From Flavobacteriales bacterium (GTDB lineage Bacteria > Bacteroidota > Bacteroidia > NS11-12g > UBA9320): a DNA stretch of 64,000 nucleotides. A program made the translations under genes and the position numbers. The stretch covers positions 124,001-188,000 of the forward strand of contig JACJZU010000001.1 of assembly GCA_020635435.1 (NCBI GenBank), written 5' to 3'. This document shows, one piece after another, positions 34,200 to 43,000 of the stretch. Below the pieces are notes generated by a model. The model saw only the letters and a list, made by a program, of their open reading frames with translations, was not told the DNA's origin and did not search any database. How positions within the stretch are numbered: the stretch's first letter is position 1; every line of letters starts with the position of its first letter.

Positions 34200-34924
34200 T
34201 CCGCAGTAAACGTTTGAGGTGGATACTTCTGATCAGCGGTCTGGTGGCGATCGCGATCCTGTGGATCTTGAGCAATCAAAAATTCAGTGCCGGGACCGTG
34301 GGCAATGTTGTTGTGAACATACACTCCAAAGGAGAAGAACCACTGATCGCTGCATCCAATGTACTGAACCACCTCAAAAAGGAAGAAGTGGTGCTTACCG
34401 GAATGAGGGTATCCGAGCTGGATCTGTCGTACATCGAGCGAACGCTCAACAAATTCCCTTTTGTTGCAGCGAGTTCGGTGTATGTGGACTATTTCGGGAA
34501 CTTACACCTGGATGTTGAGGAGCGAACACCTTTATTACGGATAATTCCCGACGATCGACCTTCGCATTACCTGGACTCCCGCGGCTTTCCATTTCCGCTC
34601 TCGGAATTGCATACAGCAAGGGTTCCGGTGGCTACAGGGCATATCGATACCAGTCTGAACAGCAAACTGTACATCCTGGGGCGCTATGTGCAAGAGTCGG
34701 GATATTGGAAACACCTCATCGATCACATCTTTGTTCGTAGCTCAGGCGACATTGCCTTCACTACGAAGTTGGGCAACCAAGACGTGGTTTTAGGGGATGT
34801 GGATCGACTCGAGGGGAAGATGGAAAAGCTCCGCAGATTTTACCGTACCGCATCGGGTAAGATCGGCTGGGACACATACCGGGAGATCAACCTGAAATAC
34901 AAAGACCAGGTCGTATGTAAATAA
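34196..34924 (+). CDS. ftsQ: Cell division protein FtsQ/DivIB
   Basis: Bitopic divisome protein of 242 residues: a short basic cytoplasmic tail, one membrane segment (ILLISGLVAIAILWIL, about 9-24), a POTRA-like region (VVLTGMRVSELDLSYIERTLNKFPF) and a beta domain with VDVEERTPLLRI-like segment (HLDVEERTPLLRII). Position between murC and ftsA supports the assignment; the family is poorly conserved in sequence. Confidence 0.9.
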   Translation: MIRSKRLRWILLISGLVAIAILWILSNQKFSAGTVGNVVVNIHSKGEEPLIAASNVLNHLKKEEVVLTGMRVSELDLSYIERTLNKFPFVAASSVYVDYFGNLHLDVEERTPLLRIIPDDRPSHYLDSRGFPFPLSELHTARVPVATGHIDTSLNSKLYILGRYVQESGYWKHLIDHIFVRSSGDIAFTTKLGNQDVVLGDVDRLEGKMEKLRRFYRTASGKIGWDTYREINLKYKDQVVCK

Positions 34925-34943
34925 CTATCAAATCAGGCTAGCA

Positions 34944-36242
34944 ATGGGAAGTGGAAAGATCATCGTAGGACTCGACATAGGCACAACAAAGGTTTGTGCC
35001 ATTGTTGGTAGAAGAAATGAATTTGGCAAAGTGGACATCATTGGTATGGGTAAGGTACCATCCATGGGTGGTGTTACGCGGGGTGTGGTTTCGAACATCG
35101 ATAAAACGGTAGGAGCCATTACCGAGGCGATCCGCATTGCCGGAGAACGATCCAATGTGGAGATCAACAAAGTGCACGTGGGTATCGCCGGTGCGCATAT
35201 CAACAGCATTCAGCATCGGGGCATGATCATCCGCAACGATGGTGAAAAGGAAATCGCGCAGGACGATCTCAGCCGTCTTGAACAGGACATGTACAAACTG
35301 TCGGTTCAACCGGGTGACAAGATCATTCACGTTCTGCCACAGGATTATACGGTAGACGATGAACCCGGCATCCTGGACCCTATCGGAATGTCAGGCGTAA
35401 AACTCGAAGGCAATTTCCACATCATTACCGGGCAGATCTCTGCTGCCAAGAACATTCACAAGTGCGTGGAGAAAACCGGCATCAAGGTGGCGGGCTTGAC
35501 GCTCGAACCTCTGGCCTCCGCACAGAGCGTTTTGAGTGAAGAGGAACTCGAGGCCGGTGTGGCATTGGTGGACATTGGCGGTGGAACTACCGATGTGGCC
35601 ATATTCCATGAGAATATCATCCGACATACCGCCATCATACCTTATGGCGGGAACATCATCACAGAAGATATCAAGGAGGGCTGCGTGGTTATGAAGAATC
35701 AGGCAGAACTTCTCAAAACCAAATTTGGATCTGCGCTGGCCGATCAATTATCGGATAACGAGATCGTGGCCATCCCCGGATTAAGAGGTCGGGAGCCCAA
35801 AGAGATCTCCATCAAGAACCTCTCCCGGATCATTCAGGCCCGCGTGGAGGAAATTCTGGATCTCGTGTACTACGAGATCAAGGCATCGGGCATGGAGAAA
35901 AAACTGGTTGGTGGAATTGTGTTGACTGGGGGTGGAGCTCAGTTGAAGAATATCGTTCAGTTGGCGGAATATGTCACCGGCCTGGATGCACGCGTAGGTT
36001 ACCCCAATGAGCACCTTGCCAAAGGCATGGTGGAAGAAGTGAAAAGTCCGCTTTTCGCAACAGCTGTAGGTCTGGTGTTGAAAGGACTTCAAGACGAAGA
36101 AGAGAGCACAAACACCGAACGGATAACCATAGAGCGCGAAAAAATGACCGTGGAAGATCAGGTGAAATCCGAGAAAAAGGACCACTTCCTGTCGCGGTTC
36201 AAAGAGTGGTTGAAAGACGAAAGCGATATCAAGGATTTTTAA
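34944..36242 (+). CDS. ftsA: Cell division protein FtsA
   Basis: Actin-like membrane tether of FtsZ, 432 residues. Phosphate-1 motif IIVGLDIGTTKVCAIVG starts at residue 5; VALVDIGGGTTDVAIF is phosphate-2 and GGIVLTGGGAQLKNI the adenosine motif. The C-terminal amphipathic helix HFLSRFKEWLKDESD is the likely membrane-targeting sequence, separated from the core by a charged linker. It starts 19 bases after ftsQ and ends 9 bases before ftsZ. Confidence 0.97.
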   Translation: MGSGKIIVGLDIGTTKVCAIVGRRNEFGKVDIIGMGKVPSMGGVTRGVVSNIDKTVGAITEAIRIAGERSNVEINKVHVGIAGAHINSIQHRGMIIRNDGEKEIAQDDLSRLEQDMYKLSVQPGDKIIHVLPQDYTVDDEPGILDPIGMSGVKLEGNFHIITGQISAAKNIHKCVEKTGIKVAGLTLEPLASAQSVLSEEELEAGVALVDIGGGTTDVAIFHENIIRHTAIIPYGGNIITEDIKEGCVVMKNQAELLKTKFGSALADQLSDNEIVAIPGLRGREPKEISIKNLSRIIQARVEEILDLVYYEIKASGMEKKLVGGIVLTGGGAQLKNIVQLAEYVTGLDARVGYPNEHLAKGMVEEVKSPLFATAVGLVLKGLQDEEESTNTERITIEREKMTVEDQVKSEKKDHFLSRFKEWLKDESDIKDF

Positions 36243-36251
36243 GAACAGCCT

Positions 36252-37655
36252 ATGACCTTTACAGTTGATTTACCCAAAGACCGATCGTCGATCATCAAAG
36301 TGATCGGAGTTGGCGGAGGCGGTGGAAACGCCGTGAACTATATGTACCGCGAAGGTATCAGTGGTGTGGATTTCTTCATCTGCAATACCGACAATCAGGC
36401 TTTGGAAAGTAGTCCGATCCCGAACAAGATCCAGATCGGCAACGAACTCACCCAGGGTCGTGGCGCCGGATCAAATCCAGAGGTAGGACGAAAAGCCGCC
36501 GAGGAAAGCATGGAATACATCATCGATTCTTTGGGAGTGAACACGCAGATGGTATTCGTTACAGCCGGGATGGGCGGTGGTACCGGAACAGGGGCAGCCC
36601 CTGTTATTGCAAAATCGGCCAAGGACATGGGTATTCTCACAGTAGGCATCGTAACCACTCCGTTCACCTTTGAGGGGTCCAAACGACGACTTGCTGCCGA
36701 GAACGGATTGGATGAAATGCGCAAATGTGTGGATTCCCTGTTGGTGATCAGCAACGACCGGATCAAAGATATTTTTGGCAATCTGCCCATATCGGCCGCA
36801 TTCAGCCATGCAGACAATGTACTGGCAACTGCTGCCAAGGGCATAGCCGAGATCATAACCATAGCCGGAAGCATCAATGTGGACTTTGAAGATGTGAAAA
36901 CGGCCATGAAAGGAAGCGGGGTTGCCATTATGGGCAATGGAGTGGCAGAGGGCGCCGACCGCGCCATTCGGGCAGCGGAATCAGCACTTAATTCGCCGCT
37001 GTTGAACGACAATAAGATCATGGGGGCAAGCGATCTGCTCATCAATATTTCCTATGGCTCGGAAGAGGCAACCATGGAGGAATATTCACTGATCAACGAG
37101 TACCTCCAACAACAGGCGGGAATGGACGCGAATCTCAAGTGTGGATTGTGCTACGACCCATCACTCGATGCGAAGATCTCGGTTACCTTGATCGCAACGG
37201 GATTTGGTAGAAGCGAGAATGTGTATGTTGAAACTGAAACATATACCGTGGATATGGATGAGGAACATATTTTCGAATCCAACTACTCGGCCATAAAGGA
37301 GGAAACTACGGAGACCGAAGAGCCTGAACTGCCCGTACAACCACGTCGGCAAACCACCATTTTCGACATCATCGGAGAAGAAAAGGAGGAAGCAGAGATC
37401 GAAGCGGCCAACCTGAAGATCGAGGAGATGAAAAAGCGCATGAAACATCTCCGCGACTTAAAGCATACTGTGAATCAAGAGGAAGGGAATGAAGAATTTG
37501 AGAACGTTCCTGCATACAAGCGCAAAGGCGTTCGACTCGACCCGGTCTCACACTCTTCCGAATCCGAGATATCCCGATACTCATTGATCGAGGAACCCGA
37601 TAAAAAACCTGAACTGAATTCGAACAATTCGTTCCTCCACGACAACGTGGACTAA
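36252..37655 (+). CDS. ftsZ: Cell division protein FtsZ
   Basis: Tubulin-like GTPase that forms the Z-ring. It has 467 residues: GTPase and C-terminal core domains to about residue 330, with the tubulin signature GGGTGTG at 108-114 and the T7 loop NVDFEDVKTAM. After it comes a 130-residue acidic linker with a charged helical stretch (EEKEEAEIEAANLKIEEMKKR cut short here) and a C-terminal region (SEISRYSLIEEP) of Bacteroidota type instead of the E. coli C-terminal peptide. It is the last gene of the cluster and is followed by a terminator. Confidence 0.97.
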   Translation: MTFTVDLPKDRSSIIKVIGVGGGGGNAVNYMYREGISGVDFFICNTDNQALESSPIPNKIQIGNELTQGRGAGSNPEVGRKAAEESMEYIIDSLGVNTQMVFVTAGMGGGTGTGAAPVIAKSAKDMGILTVGIVTTPFTFEGSKRRLAAENGLDEMRKCVDSLLVISNDRIKDIFGNLPISAAFSHADNVLATAAKGIAEIITIAGSINVDFEDVKTAMKGSGVAIMGNGVAEGADRAIRAAESALNSPLLNDNKIMGASDLLINISYGSEEATMEEYSLINEYLQQQAGMDANLKCGLCYDPSLDAKISVTLIATGFGRSENVYVETETYTVDMDEEHIFESNYSAIKEETTETEEPELPVQPRRQTTIFDIIGEEKEEAEIEAANLKIEEMKKRMKHLRDLKHTVNQEEGNEEFENVPAYKRKGVRLDPVSHSSESEISRYSLIEEPDKKPELNSNNSFLHDNVD

Positions 37656-37678
37656 GATTTCACTTCTTCATGCGGCTT

Positions 37679-37714
37679 GATAACGGGATCGACATTTGTC
37701 GGTCCCTTATCTTT
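37679..37714 (+). terminator. Terminator between convergent ftsZ and pth
   Basis: A stem of GATAACGGGATCGAC pairing imperfectly with GTCGGTCCCTTATC around an ATTT loop, followed by CTTTT. It lies 23 bases after the ftsZ stop; the A-rich other strand is less suited to stop pth. Confidence 0.65.
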
Positions 37715-37728
37715 TACATCCGTACCGG

Positions 37729-38379
37729 TTATTCCCCACCCTCCGCATCTTTCAACTTACTGAGGTCCAATCCGTTCAAACGACTCATGATACGCCCCGT
37801 GTCCTGATATGTGAAGGCCTTTGAAGCTTCTGCAAGTTCTTTGAGTATACCGGGTAGCAGTGCGATCTCTTCATCCGACCATTTCCCGAGCACATAATCC
37901 ACCTGTCGACCTTCGGCAAAATCCCTCCCGATCCCGACCCGTATCCTCGGATAAGCTGTGGTACCCAATTCGGCCTCAATACTCCGCAATCCATTATGCC
38001 CCCCATTGCTTCCTTGGGTTTTCAATCGGATCTTGCCCAGGGGCAGGTTCAGATCATCGGTGATAACCAGCAGTTGACTATTGGTTATCCCCAACTTTTT
38101 AAGCCAGAAATTCACTGCCTTCCCGCTCAGATTCATATACGTGTCGGGCTTCAAAAGGTATACGCCTCGCCCTCTGAATTTTCCCTGAGCGAGTGCACCG
38201 AATCGATCGGCCTTCCACTCCAGATCAAGGTCCGCAGCTAATTGCTCCACGGCCTTGAATCCAATATTGTGACGGGTCTCGGTATACTCCGAACCAATAT
38301 TTCCCAAACCTGCGATCAAATATTTCACGACTTCGCTTTGTTGACTTTTCTTTCGGTTAAAAATATTGAAAATGCTCAT
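37729..38379 (-). CDS. pth: Peptidyl-tRNA hydrolase
   Basis: Releases tRNA from peptidyl-tRNA that has dropped off ribosomes. From the ATG at 38379 it has 216 residues: a 19-residue charged extension (FNIFNRKKSQQSEV), then LIAGLGNIGSEYTETRHNIGF with the catalytic His and Asn, KPDTYMNLSGKAV, VITDDLNLPLGKIRLK and GSNGGHNGLRSIE. The frame is open upstream, but the ATG at 38379 overlaps the stop of the preceding permease gene (ATGA) and fits the family. It is the last gene of the rbfA operon. Confidence 0.96.
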   Translation of the reverse strand: MSIFNIFNRKKSQQSEVVKYLIAGLGNIGSEYTETRHNIGFKAVEQLAADLDLEWKADRFGALAQGKFRGRGVYLLKPDTYMNLSGKAVNFWLKKLGITNSQLLVITDDLNLPLGKIRLKTQGSNGGHNGLRSIEAELGTTAYPRIRVGIGRDFAEGRQVDYVLGKWSDEEIALLPGILKELAEASKAFTYQDTGRIMSRLNGLDLSKLKDAEGGE

Positions 38380-39593
38380 CTCGTGCGGTCTTTGCTGAGT
38401 TTTACGGCAAGAGAAGCGGGGTAAAGGCTCGCCAACCATCCCATTGCGCACAGAATTCCGTAAACGATCAAAACATCCGCCCAACGCACGTCTACCGGGA
38501 AGGCTTCCACCATTGCCCCTTCCAGTTTGATGAGTCCGTATTCCGCCTGGAGGAAACAGAACAGCAACCCAAACAATACCCCCACGAAACCACCTGCTGC
38601 GCTGATCAACATACCTTCCTTGCGAAATATCCACCGGATGGCATTTGGTTCCAGGCCCATGCTGTCCAAAACGCCCAGATCACGCCGCTTCTCGAGTACG
38701 AGCATGGTAAGTGCCCCTACTGCATTGAAGGCCGCCACGATCAGAATGAGCGATAAGAGTGCAAAGGTCATCCACTTTTCAGATCGGAAGACGCGGTACG
38801 CAGTTTCATTCTGCTCATAGCGATCCAGAACGTTGAAATCATCGCCCAGGCGCTCCCGAATGTTTTGCTTCACTCCTGCGGTGCCTCGCCCTTGCTTCAA
38901 TCCTACTTCTATGGAGCTCACCTCCTTTTTGTATTCAAGTAATTTCCGGACAAAAGCCAAAGGGGCGATCAAGAAACCCCGATCCGACTCCTGATTGATC
39001 AGCAAAACTCCTCCGGGCCGAAGATACCCCGTACTGAGGGATTGAGATGGATCCAGGGAATTATAGGCCACCCCCCTCCTCGGAACCATGATCTCCAGAG
39101 GCATGGCAAGGTTCTCCACGTGCACATTCAGTCGGTTTGCGAGATCAACACCGAGTATACCCCGCTCCAAACCGCTATTTGTCAAACGGGTACTTCCCGA
39201 CACCAGCAAGGTGTCCAATTGATTAATCGAGAAATAACTGGAATCAACACCTTTGATCCGCGCGATCTCCTGAGATTCCGCATAGCGCACAACCACATTC
39301 TCTTCGAGGATCAGCGATATCCCTGAAATTCCTTCGACTTCCCGGAGCATTTTGAGGCTCTGTTCCGGATCGAAAACTTTGCCTTTTCGTATGCTGATCT
39401 TTAGATCGGGATCAAAAGATGCGTCGCTGCTCTTTACCAGATCCTCCAGGCCGTTCAACAAGGAAAGAATGATGATCATCACCGCAGCTCCTGTAAGGAA
39501 TACCACCATCGAGATCATCGAAATGATGTTTATCGCATTGGTCTTCTTCCGCGTGAGGAAGTACCTTCTGGCTATAAAACCGGAAACATTCAT
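38376..39593 (-). CDS. ABC transporter permease of the LolC/LolE (FtsX) type
   Basis: Inner-membrane protein of 405 residues with four membrane segments: one near the N-terminus (VVFLTGAAVMIIILSLLNG, about 30-48), a periplasmic MacB-PCD-like domain (60-265), and three at the C-terminal end (ALLSLILIVAAFNAVGAL and others). The N-terminal ARRYFLTRKKTNAINIIS is typical of LolC/E, which release lipoproteins from the inner membrane. The matching ATPase (LolD) is not adjacent, so the substrate is inferred. It overlaps rbfA and pth by 4 bases each. Confidence 0.85.
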   Translation of the reverse strand: MNVSGFIARRYFLTRKKTNAINIISMISMVVFLTGAAVMIIILSLLNGLEDLVKSSDASFDPDLKISIRKGKVFDPEQSLKMLREVEGISGISLILEENVVVRYAESQEIARIKGVDSSYFSINQLDTLLVSGSTRLTNSGLERGILGVDLANRLNVHVENLAMPLEIMVPRRGVAYNSLDPSQSLSTGYLRPGGVLLINQESDRGFLIAPLAFVRKLLEYKKEVSSIEVGLKQGRGTAGVKQNIRERLGDDFNVLDRYEQNETAYRVFRSEKWMTFALLSLILIVAAFNAVGALTMLVLEKRRDLGVLDSMGLEPNAIRWIFRKEGMLISAAGGFVGVLFGLLFCFLQAEYGLIKLEGAMVEAFPVDVRWADVLIVYGILCAMGWLASLYPASLAVKLSKDRTR

Positions 39594-39958
39594 TCCTCAT
39601 CGGGCTGTTGTTCGCCCAAATTCAGATCCGTAAGGAGTTTGTCTATGCGTTGAGCAGTTTCCTGCGTATTGTCTGAGAAAAAAGCCAATTCCGGGATCTT
39701 CCGCACCTGGTTCCGCAGAAGTACAGCAAGCTGATGCCTGATCTCCGGTGCGCATAGTTTCAACCATTCCATCACCTTTTCATCGGAAGGCGCATTGAAA
39801 ATACTGATGTAGATCTTTGCCAAACCGAGGTCCGGTGTTACGCTCACCTCCATTACACTTACAAGGGCACCCGGATATTCGTTCCGCACCATTCCGTCGA
39901 TGATCGTTCCCAGATCCTTCTGTAATTGACGGGCAAGTTTATGCTGTCTCGTTCCCAT
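39590..39958 (-). CDS. rbfA: Ribosome-binding factor RbfA
   Basis: Late 30S assembly factor of 122 residues with a single KH-type domain: LARQLQKDLGTIID, VSVMEVSVTPDLGLAKIYISIF, and CAPEIRHQLAVLLRNQVRKIPELAFFSD (family pattern). An acidic tail EQQPDEE follows. It is the first gene of the rbfA-permease-pth operon and overlaps the permease gene. Confidence 0.95.
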   Translation of the reverse strand: MGTRQHKLARQLQKDLGTIIDGMVRNEYPGALVSVMEVSVTPDLGLAKIYISIFNAPSDEKVMEWLKLCAPEIRHQLAVLLRNQVRKIPELAFFSDNTQETAQRIDKLLTDLNLGEQQPDEE

Positions 39959-39973
39959 ACTTCACCTTTCGGG

Positions 39974-39981
39974 CAAAGCTA
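39974..39981 (-). promoter_or_regulatory. -7 box of the rbfA operon
   Basis: TAGCTTTG on the minus strand, exact TAnnTTTG, 15 bases before the rbfA ATG. A TTG lies 15 bases upstream of the box, closer than usual. Confidence 0.5.
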
Positions 39982-40098
39982 CGAGGAAAATTCTGTCAAT
40001 ATGATGATCGTGTCATGAAGGAACTGCGTGAGACTATTTGTAATATTGAAGTAGTCACGCAGCATTTTGGTGCTCCGAAGTGTCTAAGTGTTGAGCTC

Positions 40099-43000
40099 AT
40101 GAAACATTCAATTCAGCTATTCAAAGTTTCTATATTGAGGATCTTTTTACCGGTCGTACTTGCGATCGCCTTGTTCACTCCAACTGCGAAGGCCGACCAC
40201 ATCATCGGTTCCGACATCAGTTATGTTTGTTCCGGTAAAAACGACAGTACCTGGAAGATCATTTTCAACTTCTACCGCGATTGTAACGGGTGTTTTGTTT
40301 TGAGCCAATCTCCCAAATGCGGAACTTCGGAGAACTGTGCATCCAGCCAAACGGCGCCAACCAATCTCACGGTGCGCTGCGCAACAGGTGGTACGGCGGG
40401 TACTGCAATTCTGAAACGAACTAGCATCACGGACATCACCAAAACATGTAAGAGCGTAAAAAGCCGATGCCAGCAACCGTGTAATGGAACCTATCCCTAC
40501 GGAATCGAAAAGCACACCTTTGAAGGCACGCTGGACCTCCGTTCCATGATGCGGAACGGCTGTTGTGAGTTTGAGATATCCGTTACATTGTACGTTCGGA
40601 ATGTGGGCATCACCACAGGGCAAAGTCAGCAATCCTTCTACACATCTTGTGAGTTAAATGCCTGTTTGGACGAGTGTAACTCCTCCCCGGCACTAACCAA
40701 CGATCCGGTTGCCATCCTGTGTTGTAATCAGCCTTATGTTTTCAACAACGGGGCGGTTGACACATCCAATTACGATTCTATTTCTTACAGCTTCGCTCCT
40801 GCTTTTCGAGGGGCCAATCAACAATGTTCCTACAGCGGCGGCCGATCTCCTCAGGACCCGATCAGTACCTATTACCCGAGCGGTCTAAAGTTCCCTTACA
40901 GCAATGCGAACAGCAACCCGCCTATCGGAACGTATCTCGATAAAAAGAACGGAGATATCATTTTCACCCCCATTAAGTGCGACGAGGTTGCCGTGGTGGT
41001 GATGGAGATGACCGAATGGCGGAAGGATTCGAAAGGGGTCTATAAGAAAATTGGGGCAACGAGGCGGGACATGCAGTTCATCGTCACCCGGTGTCCGGAT
41101 AATAACCCGCCTACGATCACGAATACCAAATTCAGTTATACGGTTTGCGAAGGGCAACAGGTCTGTTTCAATGTGACCACCGATGATAAAGTATTCGTTC
41201 CACCTCCACCGGCCCCACGACCGGATCCGGATACCGTTCAACTCAAGTGGAACCGCGGTATTCCCGGGGCAACATTCGTTATTACCAATCCCACCCAACG
41301 CCTGAAAACCGGACAGTTCTGCTGGACCCCTCCCGTAGGTGCGGCCAGTTCATTGCCTTACTCATTCACAGCCACGGTAACGGACGATGCCTGTCCCATG
41401 AATGCCAGCGCCACGCGATCTTTCCAGATCTTCGTGAATCCAAAGGCCCAGGCAAAACGCATATTTACCAAACTGCCCTGTGGCAGGTATGCGGTGGAAA
41501 GTGAGATATTCCCCAATTTCCGCGAACCGGCGCGCTATCAATGGCAATTGCTCGATTCCAACCAGCGGATACTCTTCGACAGACACTATGGGTACTTCGA
41601 GGGCAACGGAAGCTTCCTGAGCACCAAGGAAAAGGACACCATCCTATTCCGCCGGGGTGGCAAATACATCATTCAGCATACCATCACCAATGCCCCGAAC
41701 TGCCCCACAGTCTATTATGACACGATCATTATTCCACCGCTTCTTGAGGTAGACATCGCCTTTGGTCCCGATACTTTTGTGTGTGCCGGAACTTCCCTGC
41801 GCCTTTCGCCGGACATTACCAACGGCAGCATGCCCATTACCTACAAGTGGGGAACCGGTGCTACAACCGACTACCTGGATGTGCGTATGGAGGCCAACAA
41901 TCCCGATAGCTCGTTCTATGTAGAGATCAAGGACGGAAATGGATGTACAGCCTGGGATTCCACACATGTTTATCTGCGGGACAACCCTGTAGTGACCATT
42001 GGTCCCGACAGACGCATTTGCGATTACGATTCGATCTTCATTCTTCCAAAACGGACATTGGCCTATTGGAACGATCCACGGGACACCAGTGATTCGCTGA
42101 TTCAGCAGGGCGATACACTCTTCAACCAATGGTATTTCAATGGGACGCCCTATGGCACGGATTCAACGGTGAAAACGAATATAGCGGGGCAATATGTACT
42201 CATGGTGAGCGATTCGCTAGGTTGCCGGTCGAGTGATACCATGAACCTCATCGTGAATGATCATGTAGAAGCCCTCGCCGGATTGAATCAGACGATATGC
42301 TGGAACGATAAGCTCACGCTGATCGCACGGGGACTCGACACAGTCAACAATGCCAAATCGGGCACATACAGGTGGTACGACTACACAGCACCACCCGTGA
42401 AAGACCTTGGAACCAAGGATACACTCAGTTTTAACCTGAAGGTCAGCTCAAATTACAGACTTGGATTGTGGGTAACAGAAGATACCGTCACCTGCTTCGA
42501 CGACGATTCGGTATCGGTAAAGGTAAATCCGCTGCCGGTTTTGAATATGCCTGCCAACAAATCGATCTGTTGTGATGCAGGTGTTGTGAATTTGCGCTTG
42601 GACGAGAATCCTAAAGGCGGTACATGGTCGTGCAGTGCGAATCCATCTTACGTCAGTTCCGGATATCTGTTCCAGACCCAACTGGCCTGTGGAACGAACA
42701 GAACTGTGAACCGTGTTACATACACCTACGTGGATCCATCAACGGCCTGCGTCAATCGCGATAGTTTTACGATCACAGTGAATCCCTTGCCCCGGGTAAT
42801 ACTCCGGAACGGGTATTTCTGTCAGGATAAGGAAATTGTGAATCTCGCTTCTGAGATCGTTTCGGCACCGGGTAACCTCAATCTGGGTACGCAAACCTGG
42901 AATTGCATAGACTGCGGTGCGTACGATTGGAGCAAGATACTGTTCGACCTCCGCGGCGGCGTGGGTTTCCCGGAATACGTACTCCGCATCGATGAGAACA